A program made the translations under genes and the position numbers. This document shows positions 16,295 through 24,695 of a stretch of DNA of 64,000 nucleotides, one piece after another. The stretch covers positions 15,455 through 79,454 of the forward strand of contig CAYZTM010000021.1 in NCBI GenBank assembly GCA_964481425.1. Reading direction: 5' to 3'. Position 1 is the stretch's first letter, and each line of letters begins with the position of its first letter. Source of the DNA: MKUN01 sp964481425 (GTDB taxonomy: Bacteria > Bacteroidota > Bacteroidia > Chitinophagales > Chitinophagaceae). Under the pieces are notes generated by a model. It was not told the DNA's origin. It saw nothing but the letters and a program-made list of their open reading frames with translations, and ran no database searches.

Positions 16295-18082
16295 ATGGAA
16301 GTCTCAAAATCAAAGAATGGCCTCAGTGTCAAGGCCTATAAGGGCGACGCTATGACACTGCTTGCTTTCGACCTCGCTGAAAATAAAACGGATAATTTTA
16401 CCGGCTTTAGCATCCGCGTCACTGTACCCGGCCATAAGCCCTACTATCTTTTCAACAGGTTTGCATACAGTAGTGTCGTGCTTAAAAAGAGTGGTATAGA
16501 CCCAAAAACTACTAACGTAAATTCTATGGAATTCGCACCGCTGCAAAAATACCGGTGGGTGCATACTCCCGGCGTCAACCACAACATCAACGATCCTATC
16601 TATGGCAAATACACTTACGAAGTAACGCCGCGTTACCTTATAGACGATGTGCTCCAGCCGCTCAACCCAAAGCGTACAATAAGCCTGCAGATCGATGTAA
16701 CCCCTTACGAAAAAGGTAATTTCAAGATAGGTTTTGCCCGGGGCTTTATCGAGTCGCAGGCTTATACCCGGCATTTCGGCTCGCAGAACAATACCCGTCC
16801 CAACAAGACTGATCTCATTTTCGATATAAAACAACTTGCAGGCCCCTCTGCTAAAGACAAGAAAAAATACCCTTTGCTGAAAGATTACACCTACGAAGAC
16901 CTGCATACCTGGCTGGGTTGGCAAGCGCGCGCCCGAGTGATGGAGCTGCTGGCCGACACAGACAAAGACAAGGATATCACATTCGACGTTTTCGCCTTCG
17001 ACCTAAATGAACCTACGATTTGCGACACACTCATAAAATTAGGCGCGCAAGGCCGTGTGCGGATAATACTTGACAATTCTAAAGATCATAGCGGCGCCAC
17101 GAAATTTGAAACGAAATTTGAAAAAGCTTACCTAAAAACGGCTAGAGATAAGAAGAGCCTTGTAAGGGGGTGCTTTAAGGCCCTTGCTCACTCCAAGGTA
17201 TTCATACAAAAAGCAAAAGACAAACCTGTAAAAGTGCTAACCGGCTCTACCAATTTTTCAACGAACGGCCTATACATTAATGCCAACCACGTGCTGGTAT
17301 ACAACGACCCAAAAGTGGCAGCCTTATACGAAGAAGTGTTTGAGAACTCCTTAGGGCAGGATAAGATGAATGTGTTTAGCAAAGCTGACAATGCCATTCA
17401 GGATTACGGCTTCAGCACAGCTAAACTGCCGGATATGACTCTAAGGTTCTCGCCGCACAGCAAGAATGTTGCCTCTAAATTCTTCGATGCAATAAATAAA
17501 CGTATCCTAGGTGCCAAAAGCGATGTGCTCTTCGCAATCATGAAAGACAATAGCCAAAGCGCCATACTCGATGCCGTGCAGCAACAGGTAAAAAGCAACA
17601 AAGTCTTCACTTATGGCATTACCGATGTAATTGGTGACAAGAACGATATCATGCTCTACAAGCCCGACAGTAAAAAAGGCGTTCGGGTGGCGGGCAAGCC
17701 GGGTACGTATATACTACCGCCGCCTTTTGAGACCGAGTGCAAGATACCCGGCATTAGCGTGCACCATAAATTCATCGTTGTTGATTTCAAGTCCGACGAC
17801 CCTGTCGTGTATTGTGGCAGCAGTAACCTTGCTTTTGGTCCTGAACAAAGGAACGGAGATAACCTCATCGAGATCAGGGATAAAGATGCAGTAACCACCT
17901 TTGCCATCGAAGCCATCCGCCTCGTAGACCATTTCCAGTGGCGCGACAGGTTGGCCCTTACTCCGCAAAAAGGAGAACAGAAGCCCATCTACCTGCACAA
18001 TAGTAAGGAAGGCCACTGGTATAAAAAATATTACGACAGCAAAGACCTTATGTTCATGGAGCGTACACTATTAATAAAGTAA
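16295..18082 (+). CDS. Phospholipase-D-like protein with two HKD sites
   Basis: 595 residues, no signal peptide. Residues 1-180 form a strand-rich domain I do not recognise. Two PLD half-sites follow. The second is textbook: HHKFIVVD (490-497) with GSSN (508-511). The first reads HSKVFIQKAKD (299-309) with GSTN (317-320), so the Asp is seven rather than four residues after the Lys. The superfamily hydrolyses phosphodiesters in lipids or nucleic acids through a phospho-His intermediate; the substrate here cannot be read. It is a monocistronic gene with its own strong promoter and a long hairpin terminator. Confidence 0.82.
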   Translation: MEVSKSKNGLSVKAYKGDAMTLLAFDLAENKTDNFTGFSIRVTVPGHKPYYLFNRFAYSSVVLKKSGIDPKTTNVNSMEFAPLQKYRWVHTPGVNHNINDPIYGKYTYEVTPRYLIDDVLQPLNPKRTISLQIDVTPYEKGNFKIGFARGFIESQAYTRHFGSQNNTRPNKTDLIFDIKQLAGPSAKDKKKYPLLKDYTYEDLHTWLGWQARARVMELLADTDKDKDITFDVFAFDLNEPTICDTLIKLGAQGRVRIILDNSKDHSGATKFETKFEKAYLKTARDKKSLVRGCFKALAHSKVFIQKAKDKPVKVLTGSTNFSTNGLYINANHVLVYNDPKVAALYEEVFENSLGQDKMNVFSKADNAIQDYGFSTAKLPDMTLRFSPHSKNVASKFFDAINKRILGAKSDVLFAIMKDNSQSAILDAVQQQVKSNKVFTYGITDVIGDKNDIMLYKPDSKKGVRVAGKPGTYILPPPFETECKIPGISVHHKFIVVDFKSDDPVVYCGSSNLAFGPEQRNGDNLIEIRDKDAVTTFAIEAIRLVDHFQWRDRLALTPQKGEQKPIYLHNSKEGHWYKKYYDSKDLMFMERTLLIK

Positions 18083-18115
18083 ACGGTACGCTTATACTTT
18101 ACATTTTCAAAAAAA

Positions 18116-18157
18116 CGATGGGCATAAGCAATGTTCAATAGTTGCTTATGCCCATCG
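18116..18157. terminator. Bidirectional terminator hairpin
   Basis: A perfect 16-bp inverted repeat (CGATGGGCATAAGCAA at 18116-18131, complement at 18142-18157) with a 10-nt loop lies between the convergent PLD-like and DUF4468 genes. A-rich sequence on the left and T-rich on the right fit termination in both directions. Confidence 0.85.
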
Positions 18158-18172
18158 CATTATTTTACTACC

Positions 18173-18679
18173 TTACCAATCCGATTTGCCTTTGCAGGCC
18201 TCTTCTATCGACGCGATTATTTTTCCGAAATTTTCATCCACGTCATTCATTATCTTCTTGCGTACGCCTTTGGGTGCGTAAAGCCCCTTATAATCGCCTA
18301 ATGTTTTAGGGATACCCTGGGGGTTCACCAGCACAAACGAAGTAGCACTCAGCTTATATTTGCCATCCTTAATATCTATGTTCAGCTTAAATTCGACTGA
18401 GGACAAACCCGAAACCACAAACGAAGGGGTGGTGCTGATGGTGCCTTTATCAGTCTCGTCAAAGTAATTAGTGTTCGACTGCGACTTTATGTTTTTGATC
18501 ACCCAGCTTTTGATGGCGGCGAAGATATCGGCTTTTGATTTCCCCGACACTTCGTAAACCTTTTCAAAACTATAGGTCTCATCCGCACCCTTAGTCAAAA
18601 TTTTAGAATCCTGCGCAAAAGCCGATTGTGTAAACAGCAGTGTGAACATAAGGCCTGCTGCATAAAGAAATTTATACAT
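18173..18679 (-). CDS. DUF4468 domain secreted protein
   Basis: 168 residues with a signal peptide (MYKFLYAAGLMFTLLFTQSAFAQ). The mature part has the DUF4468 pattern: YSFEKVYEVSGKSKADIFAAIKSWVIKNI near 40-68, a beta-rich middle (GTISTTPSFVVSGLSSVEFKLNIDIKDGKYKLSATSFV), and a C-terminal helix. The domain is widespread in Bacteroidota periplasmic proteins and adopts a TBP-like fold; its role is unknown. Length agrees with single-domain members. Monocistronic, ending at the shared terminator with the PLD-like gene. Confidence 0.85.
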   Translation of the reverse strand: MYKFLYAAGLMFTLLFTQSAFAQDSKILTKGADETYSFEKVYEVSGKSKADIFAAIKSWVIKNIKSQSNTNYFDETDKGTISTTPSFVVSGLSSVEFKLNIDIKDGKYKLSATSFVLVNPQGIPKTLGDYKGLYAPKGVRKKIMNDVDENFGKIIASIEEACKGKSDW

Positions 18680-18749
18680 TGTTCATAAGTTTTTTGTGAT
18701 GGCAAGATAAACAGAAAGGATAAAAAAACAATGTTGGCCGCCCCCCACT

Positions 18750-18797
18750 GGTCTAAGCGTCCCGCTTAGACCTAAAAATTACACAAGCGTCCCGCTT
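18750..18797. repeat. Double-hairpin intergenic repeat, copy 2
   Basis: GGTCTAAGC (18750-18758), loop GTCCC, GCTTAGACC (18764-18772), followed by a shorter hairpin AAGC/GCTT (18785-18797) around the same GTCCC loop. It matches copy 1 at 15468-15516 in first stem and spacing. Here it lies between divergent genes, so it cannot be simply a terminator. Confidence 0.8.
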
Positions 18798-18886
18798 ACC
18801 ATACAAGATACCCCCACCTCATCCAAGCTCCCCTACTTTCATTATCTTGCAGCCTGTTTAGAAAGGGGGAAGATTTCATATAACAA

Positions 18887-18916
18887 CTTTCTACTTTCTA
18901 CTTAAGACTTTCTACC
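18887..18916. repeat. TTTCTAC-type simple repeat upstream of metG
   Basis: CTTTCTACTTTCTAC followed, after a few bases, by ACTTTCTACC, ending 3 bp before the metG ATG, so the repeat forms its leader. The same unit recurs at 23619-23650, 23705-23834 and 32203-32218. Confidence 0.75.
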
Positions 18917-18919
18917 AAA

Positions 18920-21019
18920 ATGAACATTAAGAGATATTTAATAACTGCCGCCCTACCCTATGCCAACGGCCCGGTACATATAGGCCACCTGGCAGGCTGC
19001 TACCTGCCTGCCGATATCTATGTACGCTACCTCCGCGCGCAGCAGCGCGATGTAAAATTTGTCTGCGGTAGCGATGAGCATGGTGTCCCCATCACCATCC
19101 GCGCCATGAAGGAAGGCGTCACTCCGCAGCAAGTGGTCGATAAGTATAATGCCATCATCAAAGACAGCTTTGAAGCTATGGGCATCAGTTTCGATATCTA
19201 CAGCCGCACCAGCAGCGAGACCCATAAAGAGACCAGCCAGGCCTTCTTCAAAAAGCTCTACGATGATGGGCTTTTCGAAGAGCGCGAAAGCGAGCAATAC
19301 TACGACGAGGAAAAGGATATGTTCCTTGCCGACCGCTATATAGTGGGCACCTGCCCCGTATGTGCCAACCCCAATGCCTATGGCGATCAGTGCGAGAAGT
19401 GCGGCAGCACCCTCAGCCCCGAGATGCTTATAGACCCGCACAGCGCGCTCAGCAATGCCAAACTCGTTAAGCGCAAGACCAAACACTGGTATTTCCCGCT
19501 CAATAAATACGAGGATTTCCTTAATGACTGGATCGTGAAGGGCAAAAAGGATGAATGGAAGCCCAACGTATATGGCCAGTGCAAAAGCTGGCTGGACAAT
19601 GGCCTCCAGCCCCGCGCCATGACCCGCGACAGCAACTGGGGCGTGCCCGTTCCCCTGCCCGATGCTAAGGGTAAAGTACTCTATGTGTGGTTCGATGCGC
19701 CCATAGGCTACATCAGCGCCACCAAGGATCTTACCAACCAATGGGCCGACTACTGGCAACAGGAAGATACCAAGCTCGTGCATTTTATAGGCAAGGATAA
19801 TATCGTGTTCCATTGTATCATATTCCCCGCCATGCTCAAAGCACATGGCAAATATGTGCTGCCCGATAACGTGCCCGCTAACGAATTCCTGAACATTGAA
19901 GGCGAGAAAGTAAGCACCTCGCGCAACTGGGCTGTGTGGGTGGATGAATATGTAAAAGACTTCCCCGATCAGCAGGACCTGCTGCGTTATGTGCTCTGCG
20001 CCAATGCACCGGAGACCAAAGACAACGACTTCACCTGGAAAGACTTCCAGGACCGTATCAATAGCGAGCTCGTAAGCATCTTCGGTAATTTTGTAAACCG
20101 TGCTTTTGTGCTCATGCACAAGCTCTGCGGCGGCCGTGTGCCCGTCCTCCACAAAGAGGCGATGGATGGTGCCGACAATGCCCTTATCGAGGCCATCAAA
20201 GAAGCTAAGATCAACGTAGAGTCATACATCGAGAACTACAAGTTCCGCGATGCCCTCTATGAAGTGATAGACCTTGCCCGCAAAGGCAACAAATACATGC
20301 AGGACAAAGAGCCGTGGAAGCTCGCCAAGACCCCTGAACTACAGGCGGAGAACCAGCAGAAGATAGACAACTGCCTGCACCTTTGCCTGCAGCTCACCGC
20401 CAACCTCGCCATATTGGCCAATCCTTTCCTGCCCTTCGCGGTCAGGAAGATGTGCCACATGATGAAGGTCGTAGATAAAATGCTCGACTGGGAGAATGCA
20501 GGCCGTATTGACCTGCTGAAGGAGAACTACCCGCTCCGTGCGCCGGAGCTCCTCTTCCGCAAGATAGAGGACGCAGAGATAACCGCGCAGGTGGAGAAAC
20601 TGCATGCCAACCTCAAGCAGTCGGCAGTGGCAGGGGGCAGTACAGGGGATAAAAAAGCGACAGAAGCCCCTGCCTTCCCATCAGCACAGAAACCCGAGAT
20701 AACCATAGATGACTTCGCGAAACTCGACCTGCGCGCAGGCACCATACTGAGCGCCGAGAAAGTAGAAAAGGCAGATAAGCTGCTGAAGCTGGAGATAGAC
20801 CTCGGTTACGAGAAGCGCACCGTGGTATCAGGCATAGCGCTGCACTACAGGCCGGAGGACATAGTGGGCATGCAGGTGACCGTAGTGGCCAACCTCGCCC
20901 CCCGCAAGATGAGGGGCATTGAGAGCAAAGGCATGATACTCATGGCACAAAATGCTGACGGAAAGCTTATTTTCGTATCCGCCTTAAACCCCGCCGACAA
21001 CGGCGCCGAAGTAAAGTAG
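18920..21019 (+). CDS. metG: Methionyl-tRNA synthetase
   Basis: Charges tRNA-Met. 699 residues, normal for the dimeric class with a C-terminal tRNA-binding domain. Visible: VHIGH (19-23), a zinc knuckle CPVCANPNAYGDQCEKCG near 147-164, the catalytic GKDNIVFHCIIFPAML region, GEKVSTSRNW in place of KMSKS, an anticodon-binding helical domain, and the EMAP/Trbp111-like domain (about 590-699, FAKLDLRAGTILSAEKVEKADKLLKLEIDLG). The Lys-Met-Ser-Lys-Ser motif is degenerate to KVSTS, as in other MetRS of the MetG1 type. Strongly GC-biased codon use compared with genes before 18.7 kb. Confidence 0.96.
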   Translation: MNIKRYLITAALPYANGPVHIGHLAGCYLPADIYVRYLRAQQRDVKFVCGSDEHGVPITIRAMKEGVTPQQVVDKYNAIIKDSFEAMGISFDIYSRTSSETHKETSQAFFKKLYDDGLFEERESEQYYDEEKDMFLADRYIVGTCPVCANPNAYGDQCEKCGSTLSPEMLIDPHSALSNAKLVKRKTKHWYFPLNKYEDFLNDWIVKGKKDEWKPNVYGQCKSWLDNGLQPRAMTRDSNWGVPVPLPDAKGKVLYVWFDAPIGYISATKDLTNQWADYWQQEDTKLVHFIGKDNIVFHCIIFPAMLKAHGKYVLPDNVPANEFLNIEGEKVSTSRNWAVWVDEYVKDFPDQQDLLRYVLCANAPETKDNDFTWKDFQDRINSELVSIFGNFVNRAFVLMHKLCGGRVPVLHKEAMDGADNALIEAIKEAKINVESYIENYKFRDALYEVIDLARKGNKYMQDKEPWKLAKTPELQAENQQKIDNCLHLCLQLTANLAILANPFLPFAVRKMCHMMKVVDKMLDWENAGRIDLLKENYPLRAPELLFRKIEDAEITAQVEKLHANLKQSAVAGGSTGDKKATEAPAFPSAQKPEITIDDFAKLDLRAGTILSAEKVEKADKLLKLEIDLGYEKRTVVSGIALHYRPEDIVGMQVTVVANLAPRKMRGIESKGMILMAQNADGKLIFVSALNPADNGAEVK

Positions 21020-21151
21020 GTAGCGTCAGCACCGCTCTATGCGGTCAGACGCGTTGAAGGGCCCGGTAGCGGCAGCACCGCTCCATGCGGTCAGACGCGT
21101 TGAAGGGCCCGGTAGCGTCAGCACCGCTCCATGCGGTCAGACGCGTTGAAG
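21020..21151. repeat. 46-bp tandem hairpin repeat, 2.9 copies
   Basis: Three units starting at 21020, 21066 and 21112 begin immediately after the metG stop. Each unit contains GCGTC...GACGC outer arms (GCGGC in unit 2) and an inner ACCGC/GCGGT stem with a TCTAT or TCCAT loop, followed by GCGTTGAAGGGCCCG. Units differ at only one or two bases. Each can fold into a two-tier hairpin. Confidence 0.9.
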
Positions 21152-21233
21152 AGTTTATCTTTGCGGCGGTATTGAAGAGCAAGGAAGATTTTTTTGAATT
21201 TTGGCTTTCGAATTTTGACTTGAACCAAGCAAT

Positions 21234-22571
21234 ATGAAAAAGAAGACTTTATGGTGGATCATCGGGGGCGGCATCGTGATGCTCGTGCTCATCATCGTCA
21301 TTGCTAAGCGCAGCGGCAACGATGGCGTGCAGGTAGCCGTAGAGAAGGCAGCCCCCCATACCATTACCGAGACCGTCACTGCCAGCGGCAAGATATACCC
21401 CGAGACCGAAGTAAAGATAGCCCCCGAAGTGAGCGGTGAGATTACCGAGCTCACCATCGATGAGGGCGACAGTGTCACTAAAGGGCAACTGCTCGTTAAG
21501 ATCAATCCGGCCATCTACAACTCTATGGTCAACCAGGCCGAGGCTTCTATGCAGCAGTCGCGCGCGGGTGCCATGAACTCTAAGGAGATGATGGCACAGG
21601 CCCAGTCGCAGTTCGAGCTGGCAAAGTCCACCTACGAGCGCAATAAAAAACTCTTCAAAGACAAGGTCATCTCCGAGCTCGAGTTCGAGCAGGCAGAAGC
21701 ACAATTCAAAAGCGCACAGGCCACCTACGAGGCATCTAAAGCCAGCCTCAGTGGCGGCCAATACGGAGTAGCTGCTGCGCAGGCCAGCTTATCGCAATCG
21801 CGCGAGAACCTCCGCAAGACCACCATCATGGCGCCCACATCCGGCATCATCTCGCAGCTCAACGTCAAGAAGGGCGAGCGCGTGGTAGGTACCGCACAGA
21901 TGGCCGGTACCGAGATGCTCACCATTGCCGACATGAGCCGTATCGAGGTACGCGTGGACGTGAGCGAGACCGATATAGCCAAGGTGAAGCTGGGCGATAC
22001 CACCGTCATTGAGGCCGATGCCTACCGCAACCGCAAGTTCACCGGCGTAGTGTCCAAGATAGCTGTCTCCAGCCAGTCAACAGGCCTGGTGCAGACCAGC
22101 ACCGACCAGGTGACCAATTACACCGTACACATCTGGATACTGCCCTCCAGCTATGCCGACCTCTCAGCTAAGCTCGCCAAAGGCAAGTACCCCTTCAAGC
22201 CCGGTATGTCTGCCGCGGTGGAGATACAGACCAACAAAGCATTCAATATACTCTCTGTACCCGTTAATGCCGTTACCACCCGCGACTGGCCCGATAGTGT
22301 AAAGACCAAAATGCGCAACGCTGCCGATGCCGGCCTCAACGACATCCGCCAGGTGGTCTTCGTGTACGACCGCGCCACCGGCCAGGTAACCACCCGCGAT
22401 GTAAAGACCGGCCTGCAGGACAATGAGTACCTCCAGGTCACCAAAGGCCTTAAAGAGGGCGAGCAGGTAGTGACCGCCCCCTACGGCGCCATAGCCCGCA
22501 CCCTGAAGGATAAGATGAAGGTCAAGGTGGTGGATAAAGACAAGCTCTTTACCGCCAAAGACGAAAAATGA
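21234..22571 (+). CDS. RND/MacA-type efflux periplasmic adaptor (HlyD family)
   Basis: 445 residues. An N-terminal membrane anchor (about 5-25) is followed by the lipoyl half KIYPETEVKIAPEVSGEITELTIDEGDSVTKGQLLVKI, a long Gln/Ala/Lys-rich coiled coil (about 95-190), the second lipoyl half TTIMAPTSGIISQLNVKKGERVVG, and beta-barrel and membrane-proximal domains. It bridges an inner membrane ABC or RND pump to a TolC-like channel. Unusually, the genes next to it are metG and gpsA; no pump or TolC gene is adjacent. Only 3 bp separate it from gpsA. Confidence 0.88.
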   Translation: MKKKTLWWIIGGGIVMLVLIIVIAKRSGNDGVQVAVEKAAPHTITETVTASGKIYPETEVKIAPEVSGEITELTIDEGDSVTKGQLLVKINPAIYNSMVNQAEASMQQSRAGAMNSKEMMAQAQSQFELAKSTYERNKKLFKDKVISELEFEQAEAQFKSAQATYEASKASLSGGQYGVAAAQASLSQSRENLRKTTIMAPTSGIISQLNVKKGERVVGTAQMAGTEMLTIADMSRIEVRVDVSETDIAKVKLGDTTVIEADAYRNRKFTGVVSKIAVSSQSTGLVQTSTDQVTNYTVHIWILPSSYADLSAKLAKGKYPFKPGMSAAVEIQTNKAFNILSVPVNAVTTRDWPDSVKTKMRNAADAGLNDIRQVVFVYDRATGQVTTRDVKTGLQDNEYLQVTKGLKEGEQVVTAPYGAIARTLKDKMKVKVVDKDKLFTAKDEK

Positions 22572-22574
22572 TCA

Positions 22575-23615
22575 TTGAACAAGCCATTTAACGAATTGAA
22601 CGATACACCCCGCACATTCGGACTCACAGGCAACGGAAGCTGGGCCACGGCCATAGCCAAGATACTTACCGACAACGGCCATAAGGTACACTGGTGGGTG
22701 CGCAACTCCGCCAGCATGTCGCACATCAGGAGCCGCCACCACAACCCCAATTACCTCACCTCTGTGCGCTTCCTGCCGGAGATGATACAGCTTACCGACA
22801 ACCTGCAGGAAGTGGTGCAGTCCTGCAACGACATCATTGTCTGCGTGCCATCGGCCTACGTGCAGGGCGTTATCGAGAGCATAGATAAAGACCTCTGGAA
22901 GGGCAAGAACATCATCTCAGCCATCAAGGGCATACTGCCCGAGGCCAACCTGCTGCTCAACGACTACCTGGCCGAATACCGCGGCTGCGATATGCAGCAA
23001 TATGTGGCCATCACCGGGCCATGCCATGCCGAGGAAGTGGCACAGGAGCGCCTCTCCTACCTCACCTTCTCCGGCCTCAACGATAGCCTCACCGCAGGCA
23101 TTGCGCAGGCCTTTCGCAACGACTATATCTATACCAGCCACAACCACGATATCTGGGGCGCCCAGTTCGCGGCGGTGCTGAAGAATATATACGCCATCGG
23201 GGCCGGTATGGCACACGCTATGGACTATGGCGACAACTTCCTGAGCGTTTATACAACCAACTGCTACCGCGAGATGTTCCGCTTCCTCGAGGGCCACTTC
23301 AACCAGGTGCACCCATCTAACGAGCGCCCCGACTTCCATACCAGCGCCTACCTCGGCGACCTGTTAGTGACCTGCTACTCGCTGCACAGCCGCAACCGGA
23401 TGCTGGGCACACTATTAGGGAAAGGCTACTCTGCCAAGGCCGCTATCCTCGAGATGAGCATGGTGGCCGAGGGCTATTACGCCTCTCGCGGTATGCAGAC
23501 CATTGCAAAGTCTTTCAACATCTCCATACCCATCGCCGACAGTATCTACGAGGTGCTCTGGAAAGACCGCCCCGCCCCCGACATGTTCGCAGAACTGGAA
23601 AAGACATTTTCTTAG
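22575..23615 (+). CDS. gpsA: Glycerol-3-phosphate dehydrogenase [NAD(P)+]
   Basis: Reduces dihydroxyacetone phosphate to sn-glycerol-3-phosphate for phospholipid synthesis. 346 residues. Visible: N-terminal dinucleotide-binding LTGNGSWATAIAKIL, an ISAIKGILPE...ITGPCHAEEVAQE segment with the catalytic Lys region, and DIWGAQFAAVLKNIYAIGAGMAHAMDYGDN. The first codon is TTG 22575, 3 bp after the adaptor stop; another TTG at 22596 is possible, and no ATG fits. Translational coupling to the preceding gene is likely. The end abuts a block of GAAAGTA repeats. Confidence 0.93.
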   Translation: MNKPFNELNDTPRTFGLTGNGSWATAIAKILTDNGHKVHWWVRNSASMSHIRSRHHNPNYLTSVRFLPEMIQLTDNLQEVVQSCNDIIVCVPSAYVQGVIESIDKDLWKGKNIISAIKGILPEANLLLNDYLAEYRGCDMQQYVAITGPCHAEEVAQERLSYLTFSGLNDSLTAGIAQAFRNDYIYTSHNHDIWGAQFAAVLKNIYAIGAGMAHAMDYGDNFLSVYTTNCYREMFRFLEGHFNQVHPSNERPDFHTSAYLGDLLVTCYSLHSRNRMLGTLLGKGYSAKAAILEMSMVAEGYYASRGMQTIAKSFNISIPIADSIYEVLWKDRPAPDMFAELEKTFS

Positions 23616-23618
23616 TAG

Positions 23619-23650
23619 AAAGTCGAAAGTAGAAAGTAGAAAGTAGAAAG
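23619..23650. repeat. GAAAGTA simple repeat after gpsA
   Basis: Repeated AGAAAGT(A/C) units begin 4 bp after the gpsA stop. They are the reverse complement of the TTTCTACTTTC units at 23705-23834, so an RNA across this spacer could fold back on itself. Confidence 0.8.
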
Positions 23651-23704
23651 ACAATAAGAGCTTTCGTATTCTCTGCGTCTTAACGGTTAAATCCCCCGCA
23701 TAAC

Positions 23705-23834
23705 AGCTTTCGACTTTCTACTTTCGACTTTCTACCCTATATCCTCTTCACGCAACAGCTTTCTACTTTCTACTTTCAGCTTTCTACGTTATACCCTCTT
23801 CACGCAATAGCTTTCTACTTTCGACTTTCTACCC
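23705..23834. repeat. 52-bp tandem repeat with TTTCTACTTTC units
   Basis: Copies start at 23705, 23757 and 23809. Each has AGCTTTC(T/G)ACTTTCTACTTTC, a TTTCTAC and then CCTCTTCACGCAA. The third, partial copy runs into the coding end of the minus-strand gene stopping at 23815 and supplies its last codons and stop. Confidence 0.88.
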
Positions 23835-24612
23835 TAAACAGCACCAGCCGGTCAGCATACAGCACATAGAGCACATTGCGGCCCACTGCGGCGTTCAGTA
23901 TATCGCCGGGGGGCAGCGGCAGCACCTTATCCCGCACCGCCTTCATGTCGAAGGAGTGCAGTGTATCGCCGTTGCGGTACACCAGTTGGCTGCCTATTAC
24001 CTGCAGGTATGTGGCCCCGTAGATGCTCAGCGTGTTGATGTAGGAGCCATACTGGTCGAAGGTGAAGATGCCCTGTGCCGTATCGCAGAGGTACACCTTG
24101 CGGTTGCGCTCTACTATGAAGGAGGGCTGTGGCGCCCGGTCCACCTGCTGGCGGAGGTCGTTGCTTTGGGCCGATATGCTTAGTTGCTCGCTCACCTTGA
24201 TCAGCCGGGCGTTGAAGAGGTCGTATACCCAGAGGTCGCCATCGGCGGCGGAGGCCACATAGGCCGTGCTGTAGATGTGCAGCTTCTTCAGGTCCAGCTC
24301 GTTCTTGGCGGTGAGCATCTTGTCGAGGAGCACTATGCGCTGGTAGGCGGGGTAATAGAGCACTATGCGCAGGGGGTTGGTGGCGTCCACCTGGCCTATG
24401 TTACCGTTCTGTATGCTGCGGTACACCGCGCTGCTATCGCCCTGCTCCGTGAGCCGCAGCAGCGAGTTGTCCTGCCGCACTACGTACACATTGCCCAGTT
24501 CGTCCACCGTCATCATGCGGGCCTGCATGGGTATGCTTTTGATGAGCTGCAGAGAGTCGGCGGCGCGGGCACTTGTGGTGAGCAGGAGGACTATGAGTAG
24601 GCGGAGGAGCAT
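23815..24612 (-). CDS. Secreted beta-propeller-like protein
   Basis: 265 residues with a signal peptide (MLLRLLIVLLLTTSARA). The mature protein consists of repeated strand motifs of about 40 residues (DELGNVYVVRQDNSLLRLTEQGD; ADGDLWVYDLFNARLIKVSEQL; ERNRKVYLCDTAQGIFTFDQYGSY), typical of a six-bladed NHL/SMP-like propeller. No catalytic site is evident; similar Bacteroidota proteins are uncharacterised. Its last codons (VESRK and the TAG stop) are written by the 52-bp tandem repeat, so the C-terminus may be a recent replacement. A TAACTTTA box lies 4 nt upstream of ATG 24612. Confidence 0.78.
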   Translation of the reverse strand: MLLRLLIVLLLTTSARAADSLQLIKSIPMQARMMTVDELGNVYVVRQDNSLLRLTEQGDSSAVYRSIQNGNIGQVDATNPLRIVLYYPAYQRIVLLDKMLTAKNELDLKKLHIYSTAYVASAADGDLWVYDLFNARLIKVSEQLSISAQSNDLRQQVDRAPQPSFIVERNRKVYLCDTAQGIFTFDQYGSYINTLSIYGATYLQVIGSQLVYRNGDTLHSFDMKAVRDKVLPLPPGDILNAAVGRNVLYVLYADRLVLFRVESRK

Positions 24613-24695
24613 GGGATAAAGTTAGTTGATTACTCCAATCGGGAACTAGTAGGCAGTAAATTGATACAATTTGAAACTACTTAATAGTATAAATT

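Noticed and set aside
18953..20152. A 399-codon open frame on the minus strand opposite metG
   Set aside because: It is entirely antisense to a clear metG and has no motif; long antisense frames are expected in GC-biased genes with few T-starting stops.
21020..21151. CRISPR array
   Set aside because: The units are nearly identical over the full 46 bp, with no variable spacers, and there are no cas genes.
23705..23834. CRISPR array or VNTR coding repeat
   Set aside because: Repeats are contiguous without unique spacers; mostly non-coding, with only the last copy entering a gene end.
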